Of a DNA stretch of 64,000 nucleotides, positions 21,105 to 33,506 are shown piece by piece. This stretch comes from Megalobrama amblycephala. Lineage: Eukaryota; Chordata; Actinopteri; Cypriniformes; Xenocyprididae. The stretch is taken from contig NC_063044.1 in the NCBI RefSeq assembly GCF_018812025.1, forward strand, positions 74,139,244-74,203,243, in the 5' to 3' direction. The notes under the pieces are model-generated. The model saw only the letters and a program-made list of their open reading frames with translations, made no database searches and was not told where the DNA came from. Positions within the stretch are counted from its first letter, which is position 1. Each line of letters opens with the position of its first letter. Position numbers and translations under genes: made by a program.

Positions 21105-21105
21105 A

Positions 21106-21660
21106 AGCTATCCAGCATTTAGTAATAAGATATTCTTATATTGATCGAGCTTACTGCAGCGTGCAGCACGTGTCTCATAGCAGCTGCCGAAACGCAGAGT
21201 AATGTTATAACATAATTTTCAACACACTCTAATCAATAAAAAAAAATAATAAAGAACGCATGATGAAAACTATAAAAATGACACTTTGGGGAAAAAATTA
21301 TTTGAAGTGTAATTTTATTGTTTAGTTTGTCCCATGTCCCATTTTCATGCAGCGGGGTTCATGACCTATACTGGGACCAACCACCTGAGGAGCGATCAAG
21401 ACACAGTGGATTCACTTTTCAGGACTTGTGCGGCACACTTTCAGGACTTGTGTCGTTTCTCAATACCAAGTACGCAAACTTCAGACTTAGTTCAGACTTG
21501 ACAAGTTCGACTCCGGAGAACGGACTCCCAAGGACGGGAGGACACAGAGCCAGCTCGCTCTGGCTACTCCGGTTATCTGCGTATGTATATTTTAGGCAAC
21601 AATAAAATGAAATATGTTATAAAACACCACTCTGTCTCTTTCATTATCATTTAAAAAATC
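21106..21660. other. Unassigned stretch with a first-exon-like fragment
   Basis: The part at about 21350-21470 (GGGTTCATGACCTATACTGG, then CCACCTGAGGAGCGATC) resembles the putative promoter or first-exon region at about 5395-5470, so it may be a detached copy. The rest is not recognised. Confidence 0.45.
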
Positions 21661-21664
21661 TTAA

Positions 21665-22623
21665 AGGTGCCATAGAATGGAAAATTGAATTTACCTTGGA
21701 TAGTTGAATAACAAGAGTTCAGTACATGGAAATGACATACAGTGAGTCTCAAACTCCATTGTTTCCTCCTTCTTATGTAAATCTCATTTGTTTAAAAGAC
21801 CTCAGAAGAACAGGCAAATCTCAACATAACACCAACTGTTACGTAACAGTCGGGATCATTAATATGTACGCCCCCAATATTTGCATATGCCAGCCCATGT
21901 TCAAGGCATTACACAAGGGCAGTATTAACGTCTGGATCTGTGCACAGCTGAATCATCAGACTAGGTAAGCAAGCAAGGACAATAGTGAAAAATGGCAGAT
22001 GGAGCAATAATAACTGACATGATCCATGATAACTTAATATTTTTAGTGATATTTGTCTTTCTAAATGTTTCGTTAGCATGTTGCTAATGTACTGTTAAAT
22101 GTGGTTAAAGTTACCATCATTTCTTATTGCATTCACGGAGACCAGAGCCGTCGCTATTTTCATTTTTAAACACTTGCAGTCTGTATAATTCATAAACACA
22201 ACTTAATTCTTTATAAATCTCTCCAACAGTGTGTAATGTTAGCTTTAGCCATGGAGCACAGCCTCAAACTCATTCAGAATCAAATGTAAACATCCAAATA
22301 AATACTAAATACTCACATGATTCGATGCATGCATGCAGCATGAATGTCGAACACTTTGTAAAGATCCATTTTGAGGGTTATATTAGCTGTGTGAACTTTG
22401 TTTATGCTGTTTAAGGCAGTCGCAAGCTCGGGGGCGGGGAGCGTGAGGATTTAAAGGGGCAGCAGCCTGAATTGGCGCATATTTAATTATGCCCCAAAAT
22501 AGGTAGTTAAAAAAATTAATTTAAAAAAATCTATGGGGTATTTTGAGCTGAAACTTCATAGACACATTCAGGGGACACCTTAGACTTATATTACATCTTG
22601 TGAAAACATGTTCTATGGCACCT
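21665..22623. mobile_element. TTAA-flanked non-autonomous element, family T, copy 1
   Basis: Begins AGGTGCC and ends GGCACCT, flanked by TTAA (21661-21664, 22624-22627). About 959 bp, no coding capacity. Alignable over its length with 49800-50768 and, in reverse orientation, 58339-59962; landmarks are TGTTTCCTCCTTCTTAT, ATATTTGCATATGCCAGC and AAAATGGCAGATGGAGC. Confidence 0.85.
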
Positions 22624-22742
22624 TTAAACATATTAATAGCCATGCATGTAGTTTAAGCAAACAAACTATAAAACACAGCTCTTCCTCTTTTCATTTACAT
22701 TTTAAAATATTAAACATATGTGGTTCAAGCAATATGTGCATA

Positions 22743-23112
22743 CACAGCAAAATCCCCAGAGTTAAATCAACTCTGCTCACATCACATATGGTCCCTCTAT
22801 ATAGTGTTAAAGTAACACTGAAGCAGAGTGAAAGTTAATGAGATAAATAAGTGATCAAGCTACGATTGAGCATTAATTATGAACACCAAATGTTAACAAG
22901 CATAATAATTAAAAAGAAACACAATAACTACAAAGGACTTCCAGCTACAGCCTTAGATGAAATCAACTGAAGATAAAAGTTGTTTAATCTCTCAAGATCT
23001 GATTAAACAACTCCACAAACAGCATTATCTTATTGACTTTAACTCTGCTTTGGTGTTATTTTAACTCTATGTACAGAGGGACCATATGTTTTCTGAGCAG
23101 AGTTGATTTAAC
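22743..23112. mobile_element. TA-flanked MITE (copy 2), right terminus lost
   Basis: Starts CACAGCAAAATCCCC after TA at 22741-22742 and runs in parallel with copy 1 (7152-7269 plus 14446-14727). The right end breaks off in GTTGATTTAACT, before the terminal GGGGATTTTGCTGTG. It preserves the site (GTGATCAAGCTACGATTG, about 22851-22868) that in copy 1 is interrupted by the TTAA transposon. Confidence 0.8.
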
Positions 23113-23982
23113 TGTATATAGTCTGCAAACATAAAACACAACCCTGACTCTTTTTGTTAAATGTAAATTTTAATGATCAATAATAGCCATATAAAAGTAT
23201 AAGCAAAAGGTATAAAAAGCTACAATAAGAAACAAAGCAAAAAATTCAGTCAAATTCGATCACCCATTATACATACAAAAGACTAATTTTATCTCATGTT
23301 TAACCACTACAGATACATCAGATCCAGTGGCAAATGTCAGAAGAACTAGCCAAGGTAAGGCTGTTCTCGGTATGGTAGATGAGCGTTGAGCATCCAGTGA
23401 TTGCCTGGATCTCACAACTCCAAAAACGTCAGATCAAATTTTCAAATAGGCACTATTTCTTTATCAAACCACAGATTTGATCTTTAAACTAGTACATTCT
23501 TGTCTTGAAACTATATATCATGATGTACTGTATGTAATATCATAACATATATATAATAACGGTAATATGTTTAAATTATGCAAGTTTTCTAATCTGCTAT
23601 TGACACTTGCTGGTTAGTGTGAGATGCATTCTGGGATACCTGGCCGTCTCAAGTCCGCAAAAGTCCTTGATAAAAGGGGCGGATCAAGAACACATCCTGG
23701 GATTTGAACTGTACTTGGCTAGATGTGAACTTTGAATTGGATCAGTACTCGGCAGCGACTGATGACGTTTTACAAGAACAGACAAGAACGCATATTAAGA
23801 AATGGATAACTAATAAATGAATGAATGAGGCAATTATATAGCACTTTACTATGTTCTACTGTATGTACACAATCACATCAGGGGTCGCTTCTCATTCACA
23901 ACCTGGATAATTCAACAGCGCCAACTATAGGTGGAGAGGAGAGATTTTGCTGTGACTAATTTTCACAGAAGGGATTTTCTTG
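23113..23982. other. Unassigned stretch downstream of zinc-finger gene 2
   Basis: AT-rich DNA with no convincing frame or repeat border. It lies 3' of the minus-strand zinc-finger gene 2, so part may be its 3' UTR. Confidence 0.4.
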
Positions 23983-25137
23983 TTAAGCACATGAAGATGA
24001 ACTACTTATTGTGGTTTCAGACTGGTGATGTGGTCTCTGCACTGCATGGATCTTCATGTGTATCTTCAGGTGACTTTTAGTAGTGAAACTCTTTCCACAC
24101 TGATCACACGTGTGCGGCTTCTCTCCAGTGTGGATCCTCTCATGTGTTTTCAGAGATGATGATGTATTGAATCTCTTGTCACACTGTGAACACTTGTAAG
24201 GTTTTTCTCCAGTGTGGATCCTCTCATGTGTTTTCAGAGATGCTAACTGAGTGAATCTCTTGTCACAGTGTGAACACTTGTAAGGTTTTTCTCCAGTGTG
24301 GATCCTCTGGTGTGTTTTCAGAGATGATGACTGAGTGAATCTCTTGTCACAGTGTGAACACTTGTAAGGTTTTTCTCCAGTGTGAATTCTCTGGTGCTTT
24401 TTTAATTGGTCTGCTGTAGTATAAGTCTTCTCACACTCAAAGCACACATGATCTTTTACAGCATTGTGAACTTGCTGATGCGCATGTAAATTTTGCAGCA
24501 GTGAAAAACTCTTTCCACACACAGAACATGAATGTGGCTTCTCCTTCGTATGAACTCTCAGGTGTCTCTTCAGGTCTGATGACCCAACAAATGTTTTGCC
24601 GCACTGATCACATGTGAACGGCTTCTCTCCGGTGTGGATCCTCATGTGTTCTTTAAGGTGCGATGATTGACTGAAACTCTTTCCACACTGATCACATGAG
24701 AACGGCTTCTCTCCAGTGTGAACTTTCATGTGACGCTCAAGACTTTGTTTGGTTGAGAAACTCTTTCCACACTGAGTGCAGGTTGTAGATTTCTCAGCTC
24801 TTCTTTCCTTTAAAAATGTATTTTCAGTCTTTGAGCAACTCAGAGGTTTTTCTCCAGGTTTGTCATGATGTTTCTCCTCCACTTCACTCAGTTCTTCATT
24901 CTCTTCCTTCACTTCCATCAGCTCTGAAATAATAATAAAAAAAAAGGTTTTCAGTACATCAATATAATTTAAATAGAGAAATATAAAGTTAAAGGTCATA
25001 AAATTGAGACTTGCTGTGATAGACAACTGCTATAAAATATCCTGATCATTTTGATGCGTTTGTATTTTCATAAATTAATTGCATAAGTCCCTGAAACATT
25101 AACATTAATCTTCCAATTGTACAGACTCACCGGTCAT
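23983..25137 (-). CDS. Zinc-finger gene 2: C2H2 zinc-finger protein, nine fingers, no FiNZ exon
   Basis: The first coding exon is very short: ATG ACC G (25137-25131) before donor GTGAGT. The second exon (24923-23983) follows a TTTCAG acceptor, and the split codon G plus AG gives [16 protein letters not shown]. The product is 315 residues. Residues 4-45 are the acidic and basic linker shared with gene 1 ([15 protein letters not shown], then [11 protein letters not shown]), while the DPEPCRMKHTEDTEEQ part coded by gene 1's separate exon is absent. Nine C2H2 fingers occupy about 49-300. Positions -1/2/3/6 are T-Q-S-R, Q-S-H-E, G-S-D-R, L-Q-N-A, T-D-Q-K, Q-S-S-T, Q-A-S-T, T-S-S-T and T-S-H-I. A frame open into the intron (Met near 25026) is an alternative start, but the splice reading fits better. 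No lesion is seen; probably a functional nuclear DNA-binding protein. Confidence 0.88.
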
Positions 25138-26934
25138 CTCAACGACACAATCCAGGTGAAGATATAATGTGTGCTCCTGTGAAGTTCACTTAAATTGTTT
25201 TGAAATTTGTCTCAATTTTACTTTAGCTGCGCGTTTAACACGCTGAAAGTTCACTAAGAATGTCTGTAGACCACATATGATGTTTCTTCTGAATCTCTTT
25301 CCACTTACATGTTGAGGGAGAGAGGAGGGGTGCACAGATAAACGAGGAGAAAAGTTTGGGCAAGGTATATCCTGTGTTCTTTGGCAAATATCACTTTTTT
25401 AAAAAGACCAGGCTTCTGTGCACATACACACTCAAACATGCAAACCTATAGACTAAACATGTAAAAGAACAGCAAGAGTGCATTAAAGGGGGGTTAATGC
25501 CAGTTCATGTATTCTGACTTATTTACACTGTTAAAGAGCTGGATTCTCATGCTAAACGTGGCCAAAGTTTCAAAACACGAGTATTTCTGTGCCAAAAATT
25601 CTCTTCCAAATCCTTACAGGATTCGGGGTCTTTTTTCCAAGTATGGGCCTTAGTGACATAAACGGGGGCAGAATATTTTGTACGGGCATTTTATGTTAAC
25701 TCATTTACGAGTGTTCCTTTAATACCACGTGCTTTAATGCATGTTGCTCTGATTGGTGGTTGTGTCAAAAATTCAGCCCAAACAAGAGAAACGCATCTCA
25801 AACCCTTGCACACCGTTTCCAGGAAACATGTTGTTTAACCTGGAAACCGTAGCAAAATGGTCACAGTTTGAGCTTGAACGTGCCCCTGGTTAGAGATGAG
25901 TAACTTCCTGGAAGTGATGTCACTGGAATGTACCATTATTTATAGAGGATTCTTTAATGAGGGTAACAGGGCTGACATTATTTAAATTGGGGACACCGGT
26001 ATACTTATGAAAAAACATTGCTGAACAATAGACTATAGTAACACTTTATGATGACATAACCTTCTTCCTCCAACAGAAGGTCAGAAGTGAATTTCATAAA
26101 AAAGTCACTGTTATAAAATAATGGTAACACTTTATTTTAGGGTCTTTTACTAGTTGCATACTATAGCATTATAGCTAAAATATTGGCTGTTTATTAGTAC
26201 TTATAAAGCACATATTAAGCCTTATTCTGCATGACCTTATTCTACATTCTTAATCCTACCCAATACCTAAACCTAACAATTAACTATAATAAGCAGTAAA
26301 TTAAGAGTTTATTGACATAGTTAATCGTTTAAATTGTTCCCTATACTGGGACAAATAATGTAATGTAATGTTAACATAAAGCTAAGTAGTTTTTTAAGTT
26401 TGATAATCTGCTATGTCATGTTTTATTTATGTTTTGCTATCACGTTTATGACAAAGAAAAGGTTAATGTGTTGGTTTATAATGTCGTAACAAAGACTTTG
26501 GTAAAAATGGCATTTGAGCGAATACTTATGTCATAAACATTCATAAAACCTCCTTCAAAAACGTGTCACATTGCTGTCTTATGACCCCTTCAATAGTTAC
26601 CGACTATACTTAGGACAATATGCAAGTGATTTTTGTATCATTGTGCATTCAATTTGCAAATTAAAAGTCCTGCTGAAAAAGAACAATCATAGCAAGGGAG
26701 AGGCCAAAAACCTTACCCTTATGAGAATAAATGCAATTTTAGTTATTTAAAATAATATTTAATTGACTTTACTTTGGTGTAATATTGATTAAACTATACA
26801 CAGTATTGATATTTTTTTTTAAATCATATATTTATTTGTTGTTATAGCACTTCTATGTCTGGTTATATCTTAGGGACGCAAAAGGCACCGATTTCATGGA
26901 TCGACCCTTAAATGTCACATGCTCACTGTCAGCC
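25138..26934. other. 5' flank of zinc-finger gene 2 and repeats
   Basis: About 25138-25330 is probable 5' UTR and promoter of the minus-strand gene. Sequence at 26110-26370 (GGTAACACTTTATTTTAG, then GCATACTATAGCATTATAGC) resembles a common dispersed fish repeat. Nothing else is recognised. Confidence 0.45.
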
Positions 26935-27315
26935 TGCCCATGTCAAAAAATACTATAGTAAAAGTGTTTTTGAACCAATGAATTTCCCAGAGTAAATTGA
27001 TGCATACTATATAAATTAGAGTATTTACCACCCTTTGTTAATGAATGCTACAGCATACTGTAGTATTAACTATAGTGAACTGATAAACTGTTATAAATAC
27101 TGTAGTATACTTTAGTTTTTACTACAGTAAACTGTAGTGTATATTGTAGTATAATACCCTATAGTTGTAGAAAATATTGTACAGTATTGGGTAATTTGTT
27201 TATATTACTACAGGAACTACAGCAACTATAGAATTACACATTAGTTCAAGTACAAATATGGTTTTAAAAGAAACTATAGTATAAATTACTATAGTATTTT
27301 TTCACCTGGGCATGT
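26935..27315. repeat. AT-rich foldback element with ACTATAGT-type motifs
   Basis: The left CCCATGTCAAAAAATACTAT pairs with the right ATAGTATTTTTTCACC by inversion, and the interior is rich in ACTATAG, ACTGTAG and CTACAGT motifs. No coding frame. Borders are approximate, and I could not find a target duplication. Confidence 0.6.
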
Positions 27316-27620
27316 TTACCCCTCAATATGTTATGAGCATGTTTATTTTACTTGAGTTATTATATTATGCTAGTCACAAATAATTACTCAACATTCAGCT
27401 CTTAGCAACCAGGTTGTAAGAATAAAAGTAGTATTTGGGCGTTATAAAGCTTAAAAAAAAAAAAAAACTCTAATTAGTTAGAATTGGGTGGAAATACTGC
27501 CTTGGTGGCACTTTTTTCGTTTCTCCAATACTAGGGTCCTGCGGTCCTGGCACTGCTGTTCTCCGATTCGGTAGGTGGCGCTGTCACAAAAAAATAGGGT
27601 CCTAGGAATGCGGTCCTGAG
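27316..27620. other. Region upstream of zinc-finger locus 3 exon 1
   Basis: No gene seen. It includes a poly-A run near 27452-27466 and the repeated phrase GGGTCCT/CGGTCCTG. The last eight bases (GTCCTGAG) are the target duplication of the next element. Confidence 0.5.
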
Positions 27621-27854
27621 CAGTGTTGCCAAGTCCGTGGTTTTCCCGCGGAATTGGGCTACTTTTACACTGTTGCCGCAGGTTGTTTTTCATGTCCGCG
27701 GGTTGAATCGACCCCAAATAACATGATATTTAGCCCCTCGAATGCGAATTTTACCAGGGGAGCCCCGCCAAAAAGGCGGACCCCCCTGAAATGCGATTGG
27801 GCTAGTTTTGAGGAGCAATTGGGCGGGTTTTGTTGTGAAAACCTGGCAACCCTG
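27621..27854. mobile_element. hAT-type MITE, 234 bp
   Basis: Ends CAGTGTTGCCAAG and CTGGCAACCCTG are imperfect inverted repeats. The flanks GTCCTGAG (27613-27620) and GTCCTGAA (27855-27862) are an 8-bp target duplication with one mismatch. No coding capacity. It lies directly before the first exon of zinc-finger locus 3. Confidence 0.85.
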
Positions 27855-27968
27855 GTCCTGAAAGTGCAGCCTGCGGTATTGCAGACGGATAATATTGGGG
27901 ATACAGCTGCATCTGAGCACAAAGAGGAGAGATCTGAGGAAGATCAGGCTCGACAACAGTGTTCAAAG
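27855..27968 (+). other. Probable noncoding first exon of zinc-finger locus 3
   Basis: The end TCTGAGGAAGATC...GTGTTCAAAG and the donor GTAAAATAACTCGCC match the first-exon end of gene 1 (5526/5527). The left part differs, and its upstream DNA is separated by the MITE at 27621-27854. Confidence 0.55.
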
Positions 27969-28265
27969 GTAAAATAACTCGCCTACCGTTTGTAACGCGG
28001 TGTTTACGGAGCAAACAGGGATATCAGTTCAGCTCACTTGATGTCAGACCGACTTCACTGAGGCGATTGGCATTTCACAACCGGCGAATGTTGTGCCGTC
28101 CACAGCGTTACTTAATAAATAAAATAACTTAAAAGGAGCAACAGAAAAGACAGAAATAACCCGCATATATTCGGTGCTCGAATCACAGGTACAATACAGA
28201 TCAACCGTTCAACGGGAGCGCGCAGCTCTTAAAGGGGCCACACCATATTTCTTCTCGTTACACGT
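27969..28265. other. Insertion of unclear type in locus 3 intron 1
   Basis: Compared with gene 1, which reads CTCGCCTATC then GTTATTAATAAAC, foreign DNA enters after CTCGCCTACC (about 27990). The piece from about 27993 starts TGTAACGCGG and ends near 28257 in GTTACA, which could be a solo LTR, but no clean target duplication supports this. Confidence 0.3.
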
Positions 28266-29312
28266 CAGTGCTTCCCACAGGTTTGAAATATACTTGCGGT
28301 GGTAGCCGGGCAAAAAATCCTCCTATTACCCACGGCACAAAAATGGTCTACTACATGTGACAAACAAATAATGTGTGATTTTTAACAGCATTTTTATTTA
28401 TTGAAATTAATTTTAATTAATAACATATTACATTTAATTACATACTAATATTATGCATTATTATGCATTGTAAATTATGCAAAATTACAGCATTTAAATG
28501 GTTTACATTTTCCTATGTTCTCCTAGTAAAATTTATTGTTGTCATATAGTGTCTCTCTCAGTGAATGTATTCAATAGGACACAGATTTTACTAGTAAACT
28601 TGCCTATTTATAAAATGAATAATCGTTGGTTGTAAATGTGTCAAATAATGCACATTTATTTCTGAATTTATTAGTGTTTTCTTCCTGTGGGGGAGACTAC
28701 AATAATTCACTATGAATTAAATGGAAATCAAATTAAATACAATTTATTGTGTAATCAAAATACCAATAATGCCCAAAAGAAAAAGAAAAAAACTTAGCGT
28801 GTGACTTTTAATTATAAACAAGCCCGAAATACACCAGGACTCTTATTTTGAAATGTCTGTACTATTGCAGGCAGATCCTTCAGATTCTTACAATCGTCTA
28901 AAACATTTTATATAAAGGCCATAAAGTAGACATTGTAATAATTCATCAACTTGAGTTCATTAGCAATCGCTTGGCATAAATCTGCACTTTTCATTGATTG
29001 AGAATCACTTTGAAGCAGTCTGAAGCGCTGTTGCGTGAGCTTGTAGAACTCGCAACAGCGCCCCCTTGTGACTTTGCAAAATGCAGTGCCCGTTTGGATG
29101 TTAGCGGGAGTAAACAGTTCTGATGCACACATAACGAGCAGGTTCGAAACGACTAGTTAATCGATCGTGGATGGTTTCATTATCTTGCGCGGGTATAAAA
29201 GTATAAGAGGATAAAAATAATAAAAGCAAAAATGTGTCTCCGAATATACTTGGGCGGCCGTTATTATATGTGGGCGGCCCACCCAAGTAAAGGCTATGTG
29301 TGGGAAGCACTG
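28266..29312. mobile_element. hAT-like element, 1047 bp, non-autonomous
   Basis: Ends CAGTGCTTCCCACA and TGTGGGAAGCACTG are perfect inverted repeats. No transposase frame is seen. The flanks (TTACACGT and CAGGTTAT) do not match, so either one side has been rearranged or it inserted at the edge of another element. Part of the interior resembles 32460-32660 in inverted orientation. Confidence 0.65.
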
Positions 29313-31644
29313 CAGGTTATTATTAAACTTTATTTAACATACTCATTAATGTACTGAGATATTGTTACATAAACGCTTGATATGTAGTTTAAACTTCGTG
29401 CTAAGAAATAAAGATGAAATCACGGAGTCACCCATCAAGTCATGTCCCAATAAAGATATGCTAACTTTAAATTAATTAAACAATAGACGAATGAGTTTAT
29501 GTTGAAATAAAACTATTGAGTTTGTCTGGGCTCACATTCTGTTCCCGCATGATAACAATATGCAAGATCCACTCATTTCAAACTCCCTAAATTATATTAA
29601 CATCTACTATACCACCTTTATTTCACTGTTAAACATCTAAATTATTATAGACATGTAGAGATTATAATCTCGTGAGGGAATCGTAAATAAACCCTGTTAG
29701 GAAATTCTAATAGAATAAATAGTATTTAATACATATAGCAGTATGTAACTCTATAAATATGTATATATTATATTATATACATTATTTATTTATTAAAATT
29801 TTAACATTCAAATTGTAATAATAATATAAAGATACTGAATAATGAAAATAAACTGCACAGTTCTTTTTGGAACCTTATAAAAAGGGGCTCTATTCAGCAC
29901 CAAAAAGAATTCTACTATTGTTACAAGCCAAAGACCCTAATTTGGTACTGTTTAGAACCATTTTTCTTAAGTTAAAAGTTATTTTTAAAGTCTAATACAG
30001 TAAATGTTGAAATTGATCACAGTTATACTGTAATGTGAATGTCTATAATGTAAAAATATAAATTTCATTATTTTTATAGAAACATCAGAACGAGTATTAG
30101 TATCAGTGATACTGGCCTTCATTTATATATAAAAAAGATGCAATTAAACAAATATTTAAAATATACTGTCGTTATTCGCAAAAGGGCATTCTCTAGCCAT
30201 CTGAGCAGAGAATTATTTTGCCACCATGATTGATTGTGATAAGAAACCACATATCTATTTTTTGTGTTCCTCTCCCAAAGGAAATCTGGATTATTTTATT
30301 TTTTATTGTTTTGAAACAATATTATGTAGGTGCAGTTCCACACATTAAAGATGGCAAACCATGCAGGACAATGACGGAAAGCTCATCCACCGTTAGAACC
30401 TGTTAACACTGGTGTTCCACCCTGTTATGCTACTTTCCACCCTGTTAGACAAGTAATTTTAAATAATAATTTGACAGCAACGTTAAATATTTGGCATACT
30501 TTTGTCTTATTTTGTGAGGTGAGGAGCACTAACAGCATATATATGTTTTTGAGCAAAAAAAATATTTGCCATCCTATTGGCAAAAATGGGCACAAAAAAG
30601 TACCTGATTTTCATGGCCAGTGTCTGAACAATCTACCTGTCACTATTTTGGTAGAATGCTAAAAACATGAAAATCATGAACCGTTTTTTCACTTATGAAG
30701 CCAAAATGTTACCGCATACCAGGAATGACCCTTATGCAAAATTAATAGACTCCTTTTATTTAAGTTCTCCATTTGACCATGCATTTTATTTATTATTTTC
30801 ACTCTTTTAGACTCCAATTTATTGTTTTGTTTTGAATGCAAGTGAAATTCCAGAAATTACAGCATTGAAAACAAGTTTTAACCCATTTGTTTAGTTCAGT
30901 GCTGTTGTTACTTAGTCAAAAACCGAAATAAAACAGTAAATAAATATCAGTTCTGTGTATCAGTTATATCAGTCTGAGACAGGGAGAGTTCTCTATATAT
31001 CCTAATTATTGTTAATATGTAATTCATTTTTCCAGGAGCTCATTGCTTCTACCTTCAGTTAAACTGCTAACAGTGATTGTAAATGAATTGCCTAAATTAT
31101 TACATTATTTGCTAACTGCATTTCTTTAAATTGTAATGTTAATCATGCATTCTCTGTAAAGCTGCTTTGAAATATGTATCGTGAAAAGCGCTATACAAAT
31201 AAATGTGAATTGAATTGAAGTTTTCAGTTTCTGCACATAAAAATATCTAATTACTTGATTACAATGAATGTTGTTATCATAAAATCAAACCATGTTTCAT
31301 AGTTATAGTTAATTTAGTTATTTAGCAGTAGTGGTTGATAAAGATGAGTGTCATTAGTGTTTGTTTTTGTGTTATTGATGTTTAATCCATGTCATATTGT
31401 GAGAAATAACAGTATTGTCTTTCAATAGAGCAGTTTTATAGTCTTTCCTCATCTATCCTGACTCAAATAATCAGTTTCTAACAGCAAACACTCAGAATAA
31501 AGTGAGATGATCTGAATGTCTTGTTGAATGAGTGTTGATAGTCTGAAGATCATCAATATTAACAGAGAAACTGCTGAAAACACTCTTTATTTCATGCCAA
31601 TAGTTCCTGTTTTCACCTCATTTATTATGCTGATCCAGGGCTCC
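29313..31644 (+). other. Zinc-finger locus 3, intron 1 (duplicate of gene 1 intron)
   Basis: 29320-29680 matches gene 1 at 5540-5900, and 30733-31500 matches 15500-15890. The middle (29690-30730) is not shared; nothing is recognised there. At about 31010-31218 an extra insert ends GAAAAGCGCTATACAAATAA followed by TGTGAATTGAATTG, the typical 3' tail of a fish LINE/SINE. Confidence 0.65.
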
Positions 31645-32800
31645 AGACTGTGCCTAAAACGGTCGCATTTGCGACTAAAAATATTAATTTGCGAGTGATA
31701 TTTTTGCTGAGGTCGCCATTGGCGACAAATTCACACATTATGACTGTAAAATTTGCATGTTATATGCGTCTTCCGTGACCAGTAGCCTATCACATCATTT
31801 GCTGCGTTGACGTAATTAAATGGTAGGGAAAAACTTCACACACCAAACAGACGCCAGAGAACTAGAGCTGATAAAGCCAACTGTGTTATTGCCTCGCATC
31901 GCCTGCATCGGTGCAAAACAGCTGCATTTGATCACACTATCTACTCCTGCGTAAAGGAGACAACTGCCTATTTCTTCAAATAAATCTGTCTATATTCATC
32001 ATTCAAAAGGGGAAGCCAGCTCTACAGACTGCAGAGACACACACAATGCAGTGCGTGTTTACCATTTGAATATCACTGATGCTGATCACTTTCATTATTC
32101 CACTCTGCTCATGCTCATCAGATAAATTTAAGGTTCATTAAAAGTCTTCAGTACCTTAAACAGTATAACAAGAGGATGAACAATCATTTTAAGGCGTCTT
32201 AAAATGAAATCGCGATATTCCCTAATGTGATTATTATTAATTTCATTAAATAAATGCGAGCGCTGCATGTTTTAAAGTCAAAAGATGGCACTGTTGCGCA
32301 TTCTTCAGAGCAGCTCACATCCAATGATTAGCGCACATTTGTCAACCCATTGCTTATGAACTAATGCTGATCAATTATCACAAAGTTTACTTTATATTAT
32401 TATAATGTAATGTATTGTAAACGTTTGTAGCATCGTAATTTCTAATCCTCATCTGAATTTGAATGAGCAGCAAAAGTAAAGTACAGACATTTCAAAATAA
32501 GAGTCCCGCAGTATTTCAAAGTAATCAAAGTCAATTAGCCTATATCAATTGCCCCTTTAATATGTTTATATATTTATTTCCATTTGATTCAAAGTAAACT
32601 GCTGTAGCTTCAGGACGGAAGGACTAAGAACATTATTTGACACACATTATTCAATATAAAGATTTCACTCGCATCAGGGTTATTATAGTTAAAACCATTA
32701 AAAAAAAGTATTGCTTGAAATAAATAATGCTAAAATAAAAATCTATACAAACTAAACAGACATGTTTAAAAACAACAAAACAAAACGTATAGATATAAAG
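31645..32800. mobile_element. Truncated hAT-like remnant where the FiNZ exon is expected
   Basis: The left border CAGGGCTCCAGACTG resembles a hAT terminus, but no matching right end is present. No transposase is readable. In gene 1 the aligned position is followed by the FiNZ coding exon; here that exon is absent and only this remnant and AT-rich DNA are seen before intron similarity resumes at about 32805. Confidence 0.45.
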
Positions 32801-33506
32801 TATAGATATTTAATAGTTCTCACCACAGAAACATGGGATTTGTGCCTAAAATGTTTTAAAACCATAATTGAAAGATCAGTGTACCTCATTCATTTTTTTT
32901 ATAGCAGTTGTTTATTACACTTTCCTGTTCATACTATATTTCTCTCTTTGAATTATTTTGATTTACTGAAAATGAAATTATAGTTCCCTTTCAGTTGGTC
33001 ACATTCGACGTATGTTAGTAGTGACCGACGATTTAGGATATCGCCAGAGAGACCTATCAGCTTCGAGTGAAACGAAACAAGCCAATGGAATTGGCATGCG
33101 ATATTTGCATAATGCGCACCGCCCCTGCCAGCTGGGTATAAATACGGAAGCGGATGCAATCGCACTCTGTCTTTCGCTTCGGAGCCAACCTGTGTGTTCC
33201 TGATATCAGACTGAGAGTGACTTCTCAAGCCTTTAAAGAGCTTTTTTTGTGCAGTGCTGGTGTTGCCGCAAGCTTTACCAGAGTGAGCTTTTCGAGCTAT
33301 TTATACAGCTCTCAACTGCTGTATTCACAGCATTGTTGTCCCATTTAGTTTGCGATTTGGGCCGATTCCTTTGCACGTGTGAAACAGGGAGTGGTTTACC
33401 TGCAGTCACATCGCAGCTGTTCCCTGTGTGCTTCAGCACAAAGAGCAAGAGCTGAATTTCCCCCTTCTAAAAGAGCTTCACAGATGAATCCTGCATCTTT
33501 TTCAAG

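Larger units (their letters stand above)
18624..21105 (-). mobile_element. DIRS-type retrotransposon, 5'-truncated (copy 1)
   Basis: In minus-strand order it contains the end of a reverse transcriptase (about 21100-20870), an RNase H region, a tyrosine recombinase (about 19780-19150) and a right terminal repeat whose outer edge is near 18624. The terminal repeat matches those of the elements at 33-41 kb in the block CCAATTCGTCGGT and the ending ACATACATAACCTAGAT. The left terminal repeat, gag and most of the reverse transcriptase are missing. I see no internal complementary region before the right end. Frames are broken in several places, so it is inactive. Confidence 0.85.

Noticed and set aside
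24990..25026. Start of zinc-finger gene 2 at the Met at 25026
   Set aside because: The stretch is hydrophobic intron sequence before a TTTCAG acceptor; the ATG ACC G exon with donor GTGAGT restores the usual [10 protein letters not shown] start.
27993..28260. Solo LTR starting TGTAAC and ending GTTACA
   Set aside because: The ends look LTR-like, but no matching target duplication was found, so it is listed only as an insertion of unclear type.
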